A DNA stretch of 64,000 nt. It comes from Agrobacterium larrymoorei (GTDB lineage Bacteria; Pseudomonadota; Alphaproteobacteria; Rhizobiales; Rhizobiaceae). The stretch is taken from NCBI RefSeq assembly GCF_005145045.1, contig NZ_CP039691.1, positions 2,740,001-2,804,000 of the forward strand. The letters are read 5' to 3'. The notes beneath the pieces were generated by a model, which was not told the origin of the DNA, made no database searches, and worked only from the letters and a program-made list of their open reading frames with translations. Positions 56,598 to 64,000 of this stretch are shown here, one piece after another (the first letter of the stretch is position 1; each line of letters starts with the position of its first letter). Made by a program: the position numbers and the translations under genes.

Positions 56598-57263
56598 ATG
56601 CTTTCACATGACAATATCTGGAGCGCGATCGATACGCTTGCCGACCGTCATCACCTGACGCCCTCAGGCCTTGCCCGCAAGGCGGGGCTCGACCCCACTT
56701 CCTTCAACAAATCCAAGCGGCTTGGTCCCGATGGGCGACAGCGCTGGCCATCGACGGAATCCGTTTCCAAAATCCTCGATGCCACCGGTGCGACCATCGA
56801 TCAGTTCTTCGGATATGCCTTCGGCAAAAGCGAAAGAGCCATTGCCGCGGAAGATGTGACGGTGGGAAAAGTCAGCGCCATTCCGCTGCTCGGCTTTGCG
56901 CAGGCGGGCTCCGGCGGCTTTTTCGATGATGGTGGCTTTCCTGTCGGTCAGGGCTGGGATGTGGTGGATTTTCCCGCCTCGCCCGCCAACAAGGCGGGCG
57001 TTTATGCACTGGAAGTGCAGGGCGAAAGCATGATGCCGCTTTACCGCGACGGCGATGTGCTGATCGTGGAGCCCGGTGCCCAGGTGCGCCGTGGCGACCG
57101 CGTCGTCGTCAAAAGCCGGGATGGCGAGGTCATGGCAAAAATTCTGGCCCGCCAGACCGCCAAGACCATCGAGCTTCTATCCCTCAACCCGGAACACCCA
57201 AACCGCAGCTTCGAGCTTGCCGAAGTGGAGTGGGTGGCCCGCATCATCTGGGCCAGCCAGTGA
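56598..57263 (+). CDS. LexA-like S24 family transcriptional repressor
   Basis: The 221-residue protein has an N-terminal helix-turn-helix (HHLTPSGLARKAGLDPTSFNKSKR) and a C-terminal S24 peptidase-like domain. The catalytic dyad is visible as S144 in QGESMMPLYRDGD and K181 in MAKIL, the 37-residue spacing of LexA. A possible self-cleavage site AG lies in GFAQAGSGG. It could be a DNA-damage-sensitive repressor. No phage genes lie next to it, so it appears to be a resident chromosomal regulator. Confidence 0.9.
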   Translation: MLSHDNIWSAIDTLADRHHLTPSGLARKAGLDPTSFNKSKRLGPDGRQRWPSTESVSKILDATGATIDQFFGYAFGKSERAIAAEDVTVGKVSAIPLLGFAQAGSGGFFDDGGFPVGQGWDVVDFPASPANKAGVYALEVQGESMMPLYRDGDVLIVEPGAQVRRGDRVVVKSRDGEVMAKILARQTAKTIELLSLNPEHPNRSFELAEVEWVARIIWASQ

Positions 57264-57325
57264 TCTAATTGTTTGTCTAACGCGTTGTCCAGACGCAAAA
57301 CCGCTTCGCACTTTTGCTGGAAACG

Positions 57326-58189
57326 CTAAAACAGCCCGTAAGGGAAATAGCGCCGGTAAATCTCTTCCAGCCGTCCATTACGGGAGAGTGCGGCAAGTGC
57401 CTGATCGAAGGCCGGAACCAGCTTGTTCTCGGGATCGACCGTCATGATGGAAAGCCCCTCGCCCAGAAATTTGTCGGACATATAGGGCCCATCGAACATG
57501 GCGCAGCAATTATCCGAAGCCGTGCCAGCAACCCAGAACGGCAGGCGCAGGCTATCGGCAAAGATGGCATCCACCTTGCCGGTTTTCAGCGCTTCATACA
57601 TGGGCTCGTAACCGCCGAAACCGTTTACCGCCACCTTGGGAAAAAATGCCTTCAGCATCTGCTCGTGGCGCGAATTGGTGATGACACCGACCTTCTTGCC
57701 GGAAAGTGCCAAAGCGGTCTGGCCATCCAGCTTGGCGGATTTCGCCACGGCAAAACGCGCGGGCAAAAGCAGATAGGGCCGCGTGAAGCTGAAACTGCGC
57801 CGCAGATCAGAGGATGACGCGACACCGGACATCACCGCTTCGCCCTCCCCCATTTCCAGTGCTGCTTCCAGCTCATCGAATGGCAGCGCCTGCACCTGGC
57901 ATTTGCTCTCGATCTTCAGCTGCGCGCAGATTTCGCGCGCCAGATCCACATGGAAACCAACCAGACGTCCGTCCTGATCGGTAAAATTAAAGGGCGGAAA
58001 ATCCACCGACATCAGAAAGCGCACCCGCGGCACGGTCGATAGATCGGCGCCGGGCAAACGCTCCTGCTTGTCGAACAGAACCGGAAGGCTTGCGCTTTCC
58101 GCCAGCGCGCCTTGAGAAGAAAAAAGTGAAACACAAAGAAGAGATGCAGAAATACCCAGCAATTTCAGGGGTGCAACCAAAGAGCGCAT
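57326..58189 (-). CDS. Periplasmic solute-binding protein (family 3)
   Basis: The 287-residue protein has a signal peptide (LLGISASLLCVSLFSSQGALA) and an extracellular solute-binding fold: FLMSVDFPPFNFTDQDGRLVGFHVDLAREICAQL, FDELEAALEMGEGEAVMSGVA, and VGVITNSRHEQML. These proteins usually bind amino acids for ABC importers, or act as sensors. No permease or ATPase gene is adjacent. It is divergent from the glycosyltransferase gene, 57 bases away, so the two may share control. Confidence 0.85.
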   Translation of the reverse strand: MRSLVAPLKLLGISASLLCVSLFSSQGALAESASLPVLFDKQERLPGADLSTVPRVRFLMSVDFPPFNFTDQDGRLVGFHVDLAREICAQLKIESKCQVQALPFDELEAALEMGEGEAVMSGVASSSDLRRSFSFTRPYLLLPARFAVAKSAKLDGQTALALSGKKVGVITNSRHEQMLKAFFPKVAVNGFGGYEPMYEALKTGKVDAIFADSLRLPFWVAGTASDNCCAMFDGPYMSDKFLGEGLSIMTVDPENKLVPAFDQALAALSRNGRLEEIYRRYFPYGLF

Positions 58190-58246
58190 GTATATGATCC
58201 GACACGGGTATTGGGTAAGGGTACCACTTGCGGGTGGCTGGGTACG

Positions 58247-60181
58247 ATGTTGCGTTTGGATGAGTATACACAAGATTCGCCCAACGCGATGCTTGTGCAG
58301 GACGATTTTGTTGCCTTCGAGCCGCTGGAGGACGACCCCTTCCTGCTAAGCCCGGCACCGCCGGACCGCGACGACCTCGCATTTCTGGCCGAGCTCGGCA
58401 TCGGAAAACCCTATATCGATACGTTTTCGGAACTGGCCGAGCGTAACGGCACGACGCTTGAAGACGAATTGCTGGCAAACGGGCTCGTTACCGAAAATGC
58501 GTGGTACGGCGCCTTTGCGCGATACCTTCGCCTTGCCTTTGTCGAGACGCTGGATGCCACTATCGTTGTCGATACACCCGCACTCGACACTCAGCTGGCA
58601 GACAGCCGGATGGTGCGCATTTCGCCAAAAGACAGCAAACCATATATCGCGGTCGTTCCAGACCTCGAGACCATCGGCAGGCTCCGGCAAGCGCTGAAGG
58701 CGCGGCCCGCCATCCGCAAAGATTTGGTGGTAACAACGCCAAGCGCCCTTCGCGAAGCCGTCTGGCAGGCAGGGTCGGAGCGACGAACCCGCCAGACGAT
58801 CAATCAGCTTTTCGAGGCCCGCCCGCATTATTCGGCGCGCATCGTCATGGAAGGCAAGCAGGGCTTTTTCATCGGCGCGGGTGCCGCGCTCTTTGCGGTT
58901 TCCCTGTGCATCTCCGCCGTGCCAACGCTTCAGCTCCTGCACATCTTCACATCGCTGCTCTATCTGGCAGCGCTCCTTTTCCGGCTCTCTCCGCTTCAGC
59001 GAGCCCCTGACCGCAACACGCTCCTGCTGCTGGATGCAGCCCAGGACGACCAGCTTCCGGTCTACACCATACTCGTCGCACTACACCGCGAAGAAGCCAT
59101 CATCGAACAGCTTGTCACCGCGCTGGACCGTCTGGATTGGCCCAAATCCCGGCTCGATATCAAGCTTGTTTGTGAAGCAGACGATCCCATGACGCTCAAC
59201 GCGATCGATCGGCTTGAACTCGGGCGCCATTTCGAGGTGGTGCGCGTTCCGCCCTCCCTGCCGCGCACCAAGCCGAAAGCGCTCGATTACGCGCTGGCAG
59301 GCGTCCGGGGAGAATTCGTTGCCGTCTACGATGCGGAAGACAGGCCACATCGCAGCCAGTTGCGAGAAGCCTATGCCCGCTTCCGCCACGCACCGGATAG
59401 TCTCGCCTGCCTGCAAGCCCCGCTCATCATCAGCAATGCGGAGACATCCTGGATCACCTCATCCTTCTCGCTGGAATATTCGGCACTGTTCCGGCGCATG
59501 CTGCCAATGCTGGCCAGAACCAGGATGCCCCTGCCGCTCGGCGGAACCTCCAACCATTTCCGCGCCTCGACCTTGAAGGAAGTCGGAGCCTGGGATCCCT
59601 ATAATGTCACCGAAGATGCGGATCTGGGGCTGCGGCTCTATCGCTTCGGCTACCGCTGCGACGTCATCCATTATCCCACGCTTGAAGACGCGCCGACCGA
59701 ACTGCCCGTCTGGATGGCCCAGCGGGCACGCTGGTTCAAGGGCTGGCTGCAGACATGGCTGGTAATGATGCGCTCACCGCTTTCCACTGCACGCCAGATG
59801 GGCTGGCGCGCTTACCTCGTCTTTCATCTCATGATCGGCGGAATGCTGCTCTCATCGCTGACGCATCCCCTCTTCCTCACCTATATAGCCTATATTGCGT
59901 GCATGCTCTGGACAGGTGGCTTGAGCGCAATCTCGCCCTACCAACTCACCTTCTTCGCCATCGATACCACCAACATCATCGCCAGCTACGCAATCTTCCT
60001 GATGATGGGCCTGCGCGGCATGATCGCGCACGAGCGAAAACTGGTCGGGCGAAAATGGCTGTTCACACCGCTCTACTGGCTGATGCTCTCGGCTGCCGCC
60101 TGGCGCGCGGTTTATGAACTTCGCTACAAGCCCTTCGTCTGGAACAAGACCCCGCACAAGCCGAGCAATAAAGGCGGCTGA
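58247..60181 (+). CDS. Glycosyltransferase family 2 protein with an N-terminal GspE_N-like domain
   Basis: The 644-residue protein has a cytoplasmic N-terminal domain (about 40-190) of the GspE/PilB N-terminal type, two membrane helices near 205-255, a GT-A glycosyltransferase domain (about 275-510; YTILVALHREEAII, KLVCEADDPM, VAVYDAEDRPH, QRARWFKGWLQTW), and four to five C-terminal helices. The QxxRW motif QRARW marks a processive polysaccharide synthase. GspE_N-like domains bind regulators or c-di-GMP in related proteins, so the activity may be controlled by a signal; this is inference. ATG 58247 is chosen, but upstream TTG 58211 is possible. Confidence 0.88.
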   Translation: MLRLDEYTQDSPNAMLVQDDFVAFEPLEDDPFLLSPAPPDRDDLAFLAELGIGKPYIDTFSELAERNGTTLEDELLANGLVTENAWYGAFARYLRLAFVETLDATIVVDTPALDTQLADSRMVRISPKDSKPYIAVVPDLETIGRLRQALKARPAIRKDLVVTTPSALREAVWQAGSERRTRQTINQLFEARPHYSARIVMEGKQGFFIGAGAALFAVSLCISAVPTLQLLHIFTSLLYLAALLFRLSPLQRAPDRNTLLLLDAAQDDQLPVYTILVALHREEAIIEQLVTALDRLDWPKSRLDIKLVCEADDPMTLNAIDRLELGRHFEVVRVPPSLPRTKPKALDYALAGVRGEFVAVYDAEDRPHRSQLREAYARFRHAPDSLACLQAPLIISNAETSWITSSFSLEYSALFRRMLPMLARTRMPLPLGGTSNHFRASTLKEVGAWDPYNVTEDADLGLRLYRFGYRCDVIHYPTLEDAPTELPVWMAQRARWFKGWLQTWLVMMRSPLSTARQMGWRAYLVFHLMIGGMLLSSLTHPLFLTYIAYIACMLWTGGLSAISPYQLTFFAIDTTNIIASYAIFLMMGLRGMIAHERKLVGRKWLFTPLYWLMLSAAAWRAVYELRYKPFVWNKTPHKPSNKGG

Positions 60182-60210
60182 AATTCCGCCGCCATCAGTC
60201 ACGGAGAGGA

Positions 60211-60396
60211 TCAGCGCCGGATATAAATATTCCCGGAATCTCCACCCCGGTTTCCATCCCCCTCCCGGAACGGATCACCATCCATCACCTGATCCATACG
60301 CCACTGGGTACCACGATAAGGACTATGCCACGTCTGACACCCGCTGATCATGAGGGTCGAGACCAGCAGAGCGGAACCGACGATTATCTTGCCCAT
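60211..60396 (-). CDS. Small lipoprotein
   Basis: The 61-residue protein has a lipoprotein signal (IIVGSALLVSTLMISGC, lipobox cysteine C20) and a short mature part with HSPYRGTQWRMDQVMDGDPF. The function is unknown. It is downstream of the ABC exporter gene on the same strand, with 83 bases between them. Confidence 0.75.
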   Translation of the reverse strand: MGKIIVGSALLVSTLMISGCQTWHSPYRGTQWRMDQVMDGDPFREGDGNRGGDSGNIYIRR

Positions 60397-60479
60397 GGAA
60401 AAACTCCTTCGTTTGATCCCATATGGGGTCAGGCGGCAGAGTTCTCAACCGGACGCCGGACAGTGCCAATAGGTGGAAA

Positions 60480-62327
60480 TCAATCCTCCGGAATGAACCC
60501 GCCAATCTGTCGCTTCCAGAGCCGGGCGAAAAGGCCATCCTGCCTTACCAATTCCTCCGGTGTCCCCTCCTCGATGATGCGGCCTTTATCGAGCACGATA
60601 ATCCTGTCCATCTGCGCAATCGTGGACAGGCGATGGGCGATGGCAATGACGGTCTTGCCCTCCATCACGAGGTCCAGCTTCTCCTGAATGGCGGCTTCGG
60701 ATTCGCTGTCGAGCGCAGAGGTTGCCTCGTCGAGGATAAGTATCGGCGCGTCTTTCAGCAGCACCCTTGCAATGGCAACGCGCTGTCGCTGTCCGCCGGA
60801 CAGCTTGATCCCGCGATCCCCGACGAAAGCCTGATACCCCTTCCGCCCGTCGCCATCCGCCAGTTCCGCGATAAAGCCATCTGCCTTCGCAACCTTCGCC
60901 GCGCGCTCGATATCCTCCTGCGTCGCCTCCGGTTGCCCGTAGCGAATATTGTCACCGACAGATCTGTGCAGCAGCGCAACATCCTGCGCGATGACGCCGA
61001 TATTGCGTCGCAGGCTTGCCTGCGTGACATCGCGAATATTCTGGTCATCGATACGGATCGACCCATCCTGTATGTCGTAGAAACGCAGCAGCAGATTGAC
61101 GAGCGTCGTTTTGCCCGCACCCGAAAGCCCAACGAGCCCAACCTTCTCTCCCGCATGCACCGTAAGCGACAGATCATCGATAATCGGCTTGCCAGACTTA
61201 TAGGCAAAACGGATGTGGTCAAACCGGATTTCTCCCCGACCAACCTTCAGCTCGGACGCATCCTCATTGTCGCAAATCGTCGGTGGGGTGGTCATCACCG
61301 GCATAGCGTCCTTGATCGTGCCTATGGCTTGAAAAATCTGCTGACCCATCTGCAAAAAGGTGAAGGTGTGCCCGGACAAGCGCTGAAGAATGTAAACCGC
61401 GGCAACGAACTCACCGATGGTGATGAAGCCTTTCACAAGACCGGAAAGACCCACAGACAGAATGGCCAGCCAAAGCGCCATATTCAACAAAACGACAATG
61501 AGTTCGGATGTCCGAAAGACCCGTTGCTCTTTGTGCTGCGTGTGGACCGCCTTGTTCAAAATCCTGCGGATTGCGCCCGCCTCGCTATCCTCTGCGGCAA
61601 ATTGCTTGATCATCTGCATATTGCTGTAGAGATCGGTAATGGCTCCCGACACGAGGCTGCGCTGCTTTGCCGATTGCCGCGATCTTTCGGTGAAAACGGG
61701 CGCCAGCTTCACCGCAAGCAGCACGTTGAGAACAATCCATATCAGAACCGGCAGCGCCAGCTGCCAAGAAAGCGTTGCAAGCAACAGCACCGATCCGACC
61801 ATCTGCAACAGGAAACGCGGCCCAATCTGGAAGGCATTGATAATCTGCTGCTGCACCGCTGAGGCCACCTGCGACAGCCTTGATGCAACCTGCCCCGCAT
61901 AAAGCTCGTGGAAGAAAGCAAGGTCCTGCCGCTCCACCGCCTTATGCCCCTGCCACTGAATGGCGGCGGGCATTGCAATACCGAGCGTGTGAGAATTCAG
62001 CGTGTTCAGCAGAAACGACGCGATAGGCATCGCCGGAAAGATCAGCAATCCCAGGAAAATAAGGAGAGGCATTTCATTATTCAGGAAGGCTGCCGCCCCT
62101 TGAGCAGTCACGCCGTCAACGATGACCGACAACCCCCAGATAATCGCCAGATTGATCGCCTCAAAGGCCATGGACGACAAGGCCAGCGCCAGAAGAACGC
62201 CGCGAAACATCGAAATGAAATGCCACAAAACCGAAATCGGCCCTTTGGACGGAAGGGGTCGAAACGGAATATCCAGCGGACGTATCATCGTCTCGAACGG
62301 GCGGAAAATCACATCTGAAACGGACAT
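60480..62327 (-). CDS. ABC exporter, fused membrane and ATPase domains
   Basis: The 615-residue half-transporter has six membrane helices (about 30-320) and a C-terminal ATPase: Walker A GLSGAGKTTL, signature LSGGQRQRVAIARVL, Walker B ILILDEATSALDSES and H-loop IAHRLST. It belongs to the MsbA/multidrug type that works as a dimer; the substrate is unknown. ATG 62327 gives the normal family length; the longer frame up to 62603 would add 92 unsupported residues. Confidence 0.92.
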   Translation of the reverse strand: MSVSDVIFRPFETMIRPLDIPFRPLPSKGPISVLWHFISMFRGVLLALALSSMAFEAINLAIIWGLSVIVDGVTAQGAAAFLNNEMPLLIFLGLLIFPAMPIASFLLNTLNSHTLGIAMPAAIQWQGHKAVERQDLAFFHELYAGQVASRLSQVASAVQQQIINAFQIGPRFLLQMVGSVLLLATLSWQLALPVLIWIVLNVLLAVKLAPVFTERSRQSAKQRSLVSGAITDLYSNMQMIKQFAAEDSEAGAIRRILNKAVHTQHKEQRVFRTSELIVVLLNMALWLAILSVGLSGLVKGFITIGEFVAAVYILQRLSGHTFTFLQMGQQIFQAIGTIKDAMPVMTTPPTICDNEDASELKVGRGEIRFDHIRFAYKSGKPIIDDLSLTVHAGEKVGLVGLSGAGKTTLVNLLLRFYDIQDGSIRIDDQNIRDVTQASLRRNIGVIAQDVALLHRSVGDNIRYGQPEATQEDIERAAKVAKADGFIAELADGDGRKGYQAFVGDRGIKLSGGQRQRVAIARVLLKDAPILILDEATSALDSESEAAIQEKLDLVMEGKTVIAIAHRLSTIAQMDRIIVLDKGRIIEEGTPEELVRQDGLFARLWKRQIGGFIPED

Positions 62328-62745
62328 GGGCCTCTCGAAGATACTATAAATGCCAAAAACAAAAGAATCGCACGTACAGGCCGCATCGAAACACGCATCG
62401 CATCTTATCTCAACGAAAAGATGTATTTTGTGATGAAGACAGCGATTATAGCGGAGAATTTGCGCGAGAGCTTGGTCGGCACTGTGAGACTTATGCTGTC
62501 TGAACTTAACGGGTAAAGGTGCGGAAAGCTGGAGCGGGTGAAGGGAATCGAAACAGATATACAAGTCTTTGATATATATCATATAATATATGATTATCGA
62601 CATCTATACCGCTTAAAATACCGAAAACTAAGCGGATGTCACTGGACGAACCTGCTCTTACTGGAAGGTGGATGCCGCATCGCACTGCTTAAATGTTGGT
62701 GAATCAGATACGGTCGCCCGGTTCACCAACGGTAGGCGGGATAGC
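62328..62745. other. Divergent intergenic region with an AT-rich palindrome
   Basis: About 420 bases between the ABC exporter and the unknown gene at 62746. It holds their promoters. A perfect dyad ATCATAT-AAT-ATATGAT lies at 62578-62594 within a very AT-rich stretch (GATATATATCATATAATATA), possibly a regulator site. No gene or RNA was recognised. Confidence 0.5.
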
Positions 62746-63729
62746 ATGGTCGACATCAAAGAAGTAATGGAATCAGAAGAGATGCGAGATGTCGTCACCG
62801 CTCTCGATGCACTGAAGCGGCGCTGGGCTCCCAGTCATCAAGTGACAGATCACATTCGTCCAACCGTCCTCGCGCTTGTCGGCAAATACAAAGCCAAGGA
62901 AATCTTGCAGGTGCTGCTCGATAGCAAGGAGTATTACCCCGGCTACAAGGAGGTTCTCGCCGCAAGTTTTGGCGGATGGCTAATTATGCCTAGAGAGCGT
63001 CGCGTGCGGGAAATTCTCATGGTGCACGCAGCACTAAACCATATGCACGATACTGAATGGAAACTGGGCGAAGCTCAGTTGAGTTTGGAGAGAGACATAA
63101 CGGCCCGTTACATCCTCACAAGCATGGACTTTTTGATCGAAATTTATGACAGCTTGGGCGGCTATCAAGCGTTCGCACAGAATCCTTCGTTCGAGATGAT
63201 GTGGATCGCATTCGAACGAGACGAGAAAGTTATAAACACGGCAGTTCTAGCCATGACCTTTCTTCACCACGCTATTGATCAATTCAGTGTCCGTGGCCGC
63301 CCTTTTATTCCAAGTCTCAATAAAGCGGTGCTCGTACTGGACGAGTTAAAAGCGACGAAGCCACCCTTTCCATACAAAGAAAAATATGTGTCCCGATCCC
63401 TGCTTCACCAGCGCTGGAGCCAGAACAAGCAAACGCTGGCACTGTTATACGCGGCGTCAACTATCCGCATAAATAGGAAAACGCTTTTGCAACTCATTCT
63501 GGACGGCTTCTTTTCGTACGAAAATCACCAACCTTATCTCGACATTTGGGTATGTCGGGCTCGCTATGTTGCCGCTCATATATTTGCTCGGATGGGCGAC
63601 CCGGACCTCGAACGGAAAACCATAAGCTTAATTGGTGGCGGGCATGCCACCGCCTTCGCACCTCAAAAGTTGAGTATCGTTGAGACCGCAGCATTTAACA
63701 CGGCTTTTCGCAATGTAATCAATATTTAA
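62746..63729 (+). CDS. Unknown protein of a possible second mobile element
   Basis: The 327-residue protein is predominantly helical and has no signal or membrane segments. It contains VTALDALKRRWAPSHQ, SKEYYPGYKEVLAASFGGWLIMPRERRVREILMVHAAL and DIWVCRARYVAAHIFARMGDPDL. I do not recognise a family. ATG 62746 has GGCGGG upstream and is preferred over an ATG at 62668. The gene is AT-richer than the chromosome and lies just before an AlpA-like gene, so it may be accessory cargo. Confidence 0.65.
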   Translation: MVDIKEVMESEEMRDVVTALDALKRRWAPSHQVTDHIRPTVLALVGKYKAKEILQVLLDSKEYYPGYKEVLAASFGGWLIMPRERRVREILMVHAALNHMHDTEWKLGEAQLSLERDITARYILTSMDFLIEIYDSLGGYQAFAQNPSFEMMWIAFERDEKVINTAVLAMTFLHHAIDQFSVRGRPFIPSLNKAVLVLDELKATKPPFPYKEKYVSRSLLHQRWSQNKQTLALLYAASTIRINRKTLLQLILDGFFSYENHQPYLDIWVCRARYVAAHIFARMGDPDLERKTISLIGGGHATAFAPQKLSIVETAAFNTAFRNVINI

Positions 63730-63809
63730 ATACATCATACCTGTCCATTTTTGGACGCCCCATCCATGGATAAATACAGAATTATAAATCGATAAGTTTC
63801 GAGCCATCA

Positions 63810-63841
63810 TTTCTCCGTGTTCAACAACTCACACGGAGAAA
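63810..63841 (+). promoter_or_regulatory. Hairpin covering the ribosome-binding site of the AlpA-like gene
   Basis: TTTCTCCGTGT (63810-63820) and ACACGGAGAAA (63831-63841) pair perfectly over 11 bases with a 10-base loop. The right arm contains the GGAGAA ribosome-binding site of the gene that starts at 63845. In the RNA the site would be masked, which could repress translation; alternatively the DNA palindrome is an operator. Confidence 0.65.
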
Positions 63842-63844
63842 CCG

Positions 63845-64000
63845 ATGAAACACCTAAGTATCCGCGACGAAAAACAGCCTGAAAACATTGCGACCCGCAT
63901 CTTCCCGCAAACGGGATTTGTACGCCTTAACCAGATCGTTCGACCCGATGGCCCCCTACCAATCAGTAAGTCAGGTTTTTGGGCAGGCGTAAAAACCGGA
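63845..64000 (+). CDS. AlpA-family phage/element regulator, N-terminal part (cut by the window end)
   Basis: The 52 visible residues contain TGFVRLNQIVRPDGPLPISKSGFWAGVKTG, which fits the AlpA family helix-turn-helix that activates integrase or excisionase genes of P4-like elements. GGAGAAACC stands before the ATG, inside the hairpin at 63810-63841. The C-terminal part lies outside the window. Its presence suggests that another integrative element begins here. Confidence 0.8.
   Translation, partial: MKHLSIRDEKQPENIATRIFPQTGFVRLNQIVRPDGPLPISKSGFWAGVKTG

Noticed and set aside
60423..61862. A 479-codon plus-strand frame opposite the ABC exporter
   Set aside because: The minus strand holds Walker A, signature and Walker B motifs in order; the plus frame has no family features.

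Overview
The window looks like an alphaproteobacterial, Rhizobiaceae-type chromosome, most likely Agrobacterium or a close relative. The main clues are a PodJ-like polarity protein with a coiled coil, one membrane segment, Sel1 repeats and a peptidoglycan-binding end, a ligase-associated helicase and phosphoesterase pair, rhizobial-style intergenic palindromes, and IS66 elements of the rhizobial kind. The genus is inferred from gene content alone, not from a search.

Layout. Positions 1-7145 hold the end of kdpA followed by kdpB, kdpC, kdpD and kdpE, the high-affinity potassium pump and its sensor/regulator. Positions 7151-12320, on the minus strand, are an AT-richer sugar cluster: a FdtA-like ketoisomerase, a DegT-type aminotransferase, a family 2 glycosyltransferase, a NeuD-like acyltransferase, a beta-propeller glycosidase-like protein and a FemAB/GNAT-like protein. 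It probably makes and attaches an acylated amino-deoxy sugar on a surface glycan.

Positions 12926-33509 are a 20.6 kb integrative element at the 3' end of tRNA-Phe(GAA). The displaced tRNA 3' end (12926-12972) and the intact gene (33465-33540) share a 47-bp repeat with two mismatches, and these two mismatches form one base pair of the T-stem. The element carries a P4-type integrase, an AlpA-like regulator, a prim-pol-type primase, a frameshifted RepA/AAA_25 helicase, an XRE regulator and several unknown proteins. Two IS66 elements have entered it, each with a perfect 8-bp target duplication. At the tRNA end lie two large cargo genes: a 691-aa protein with a PD-(D/E)xK-like motif and a 1337-aa protein with a NACHT-like ATPase at its N-terminus and a PD-(D/E)xK-like nuclease at its C-terminus. 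This pair is the best candidate for an undescribed system, possibly antiviral.

Positions 33776-62327 are ordinary chromosome. They hold two small envelope proteins, a fatty-acid oxidation set (fadJ-like, thiolase, acyl-CoA dehydrogenase), podJ, a TauE/SafE exporter with its TIGR02186-type partner, a CAP-domain lipoprotein, a TPR-methyltransferase, tandem YitT-type membrane proteins, the helicase/PdeM pair, pyrD with a DUF952 gene, a LuxR-type response regulator, a LexA-like S24 repressor, a periplasmic solute-binding protein, a GspE_N-glycosyltransferase fusion, a small lipoprotein and an ABC exporter. From about 62.6 kb an unknown gene and a truncated AlpA-like gene, preceded by a hairpin that covers its ribosome-binding site, suggest that a second mobile element begins at the right edge.
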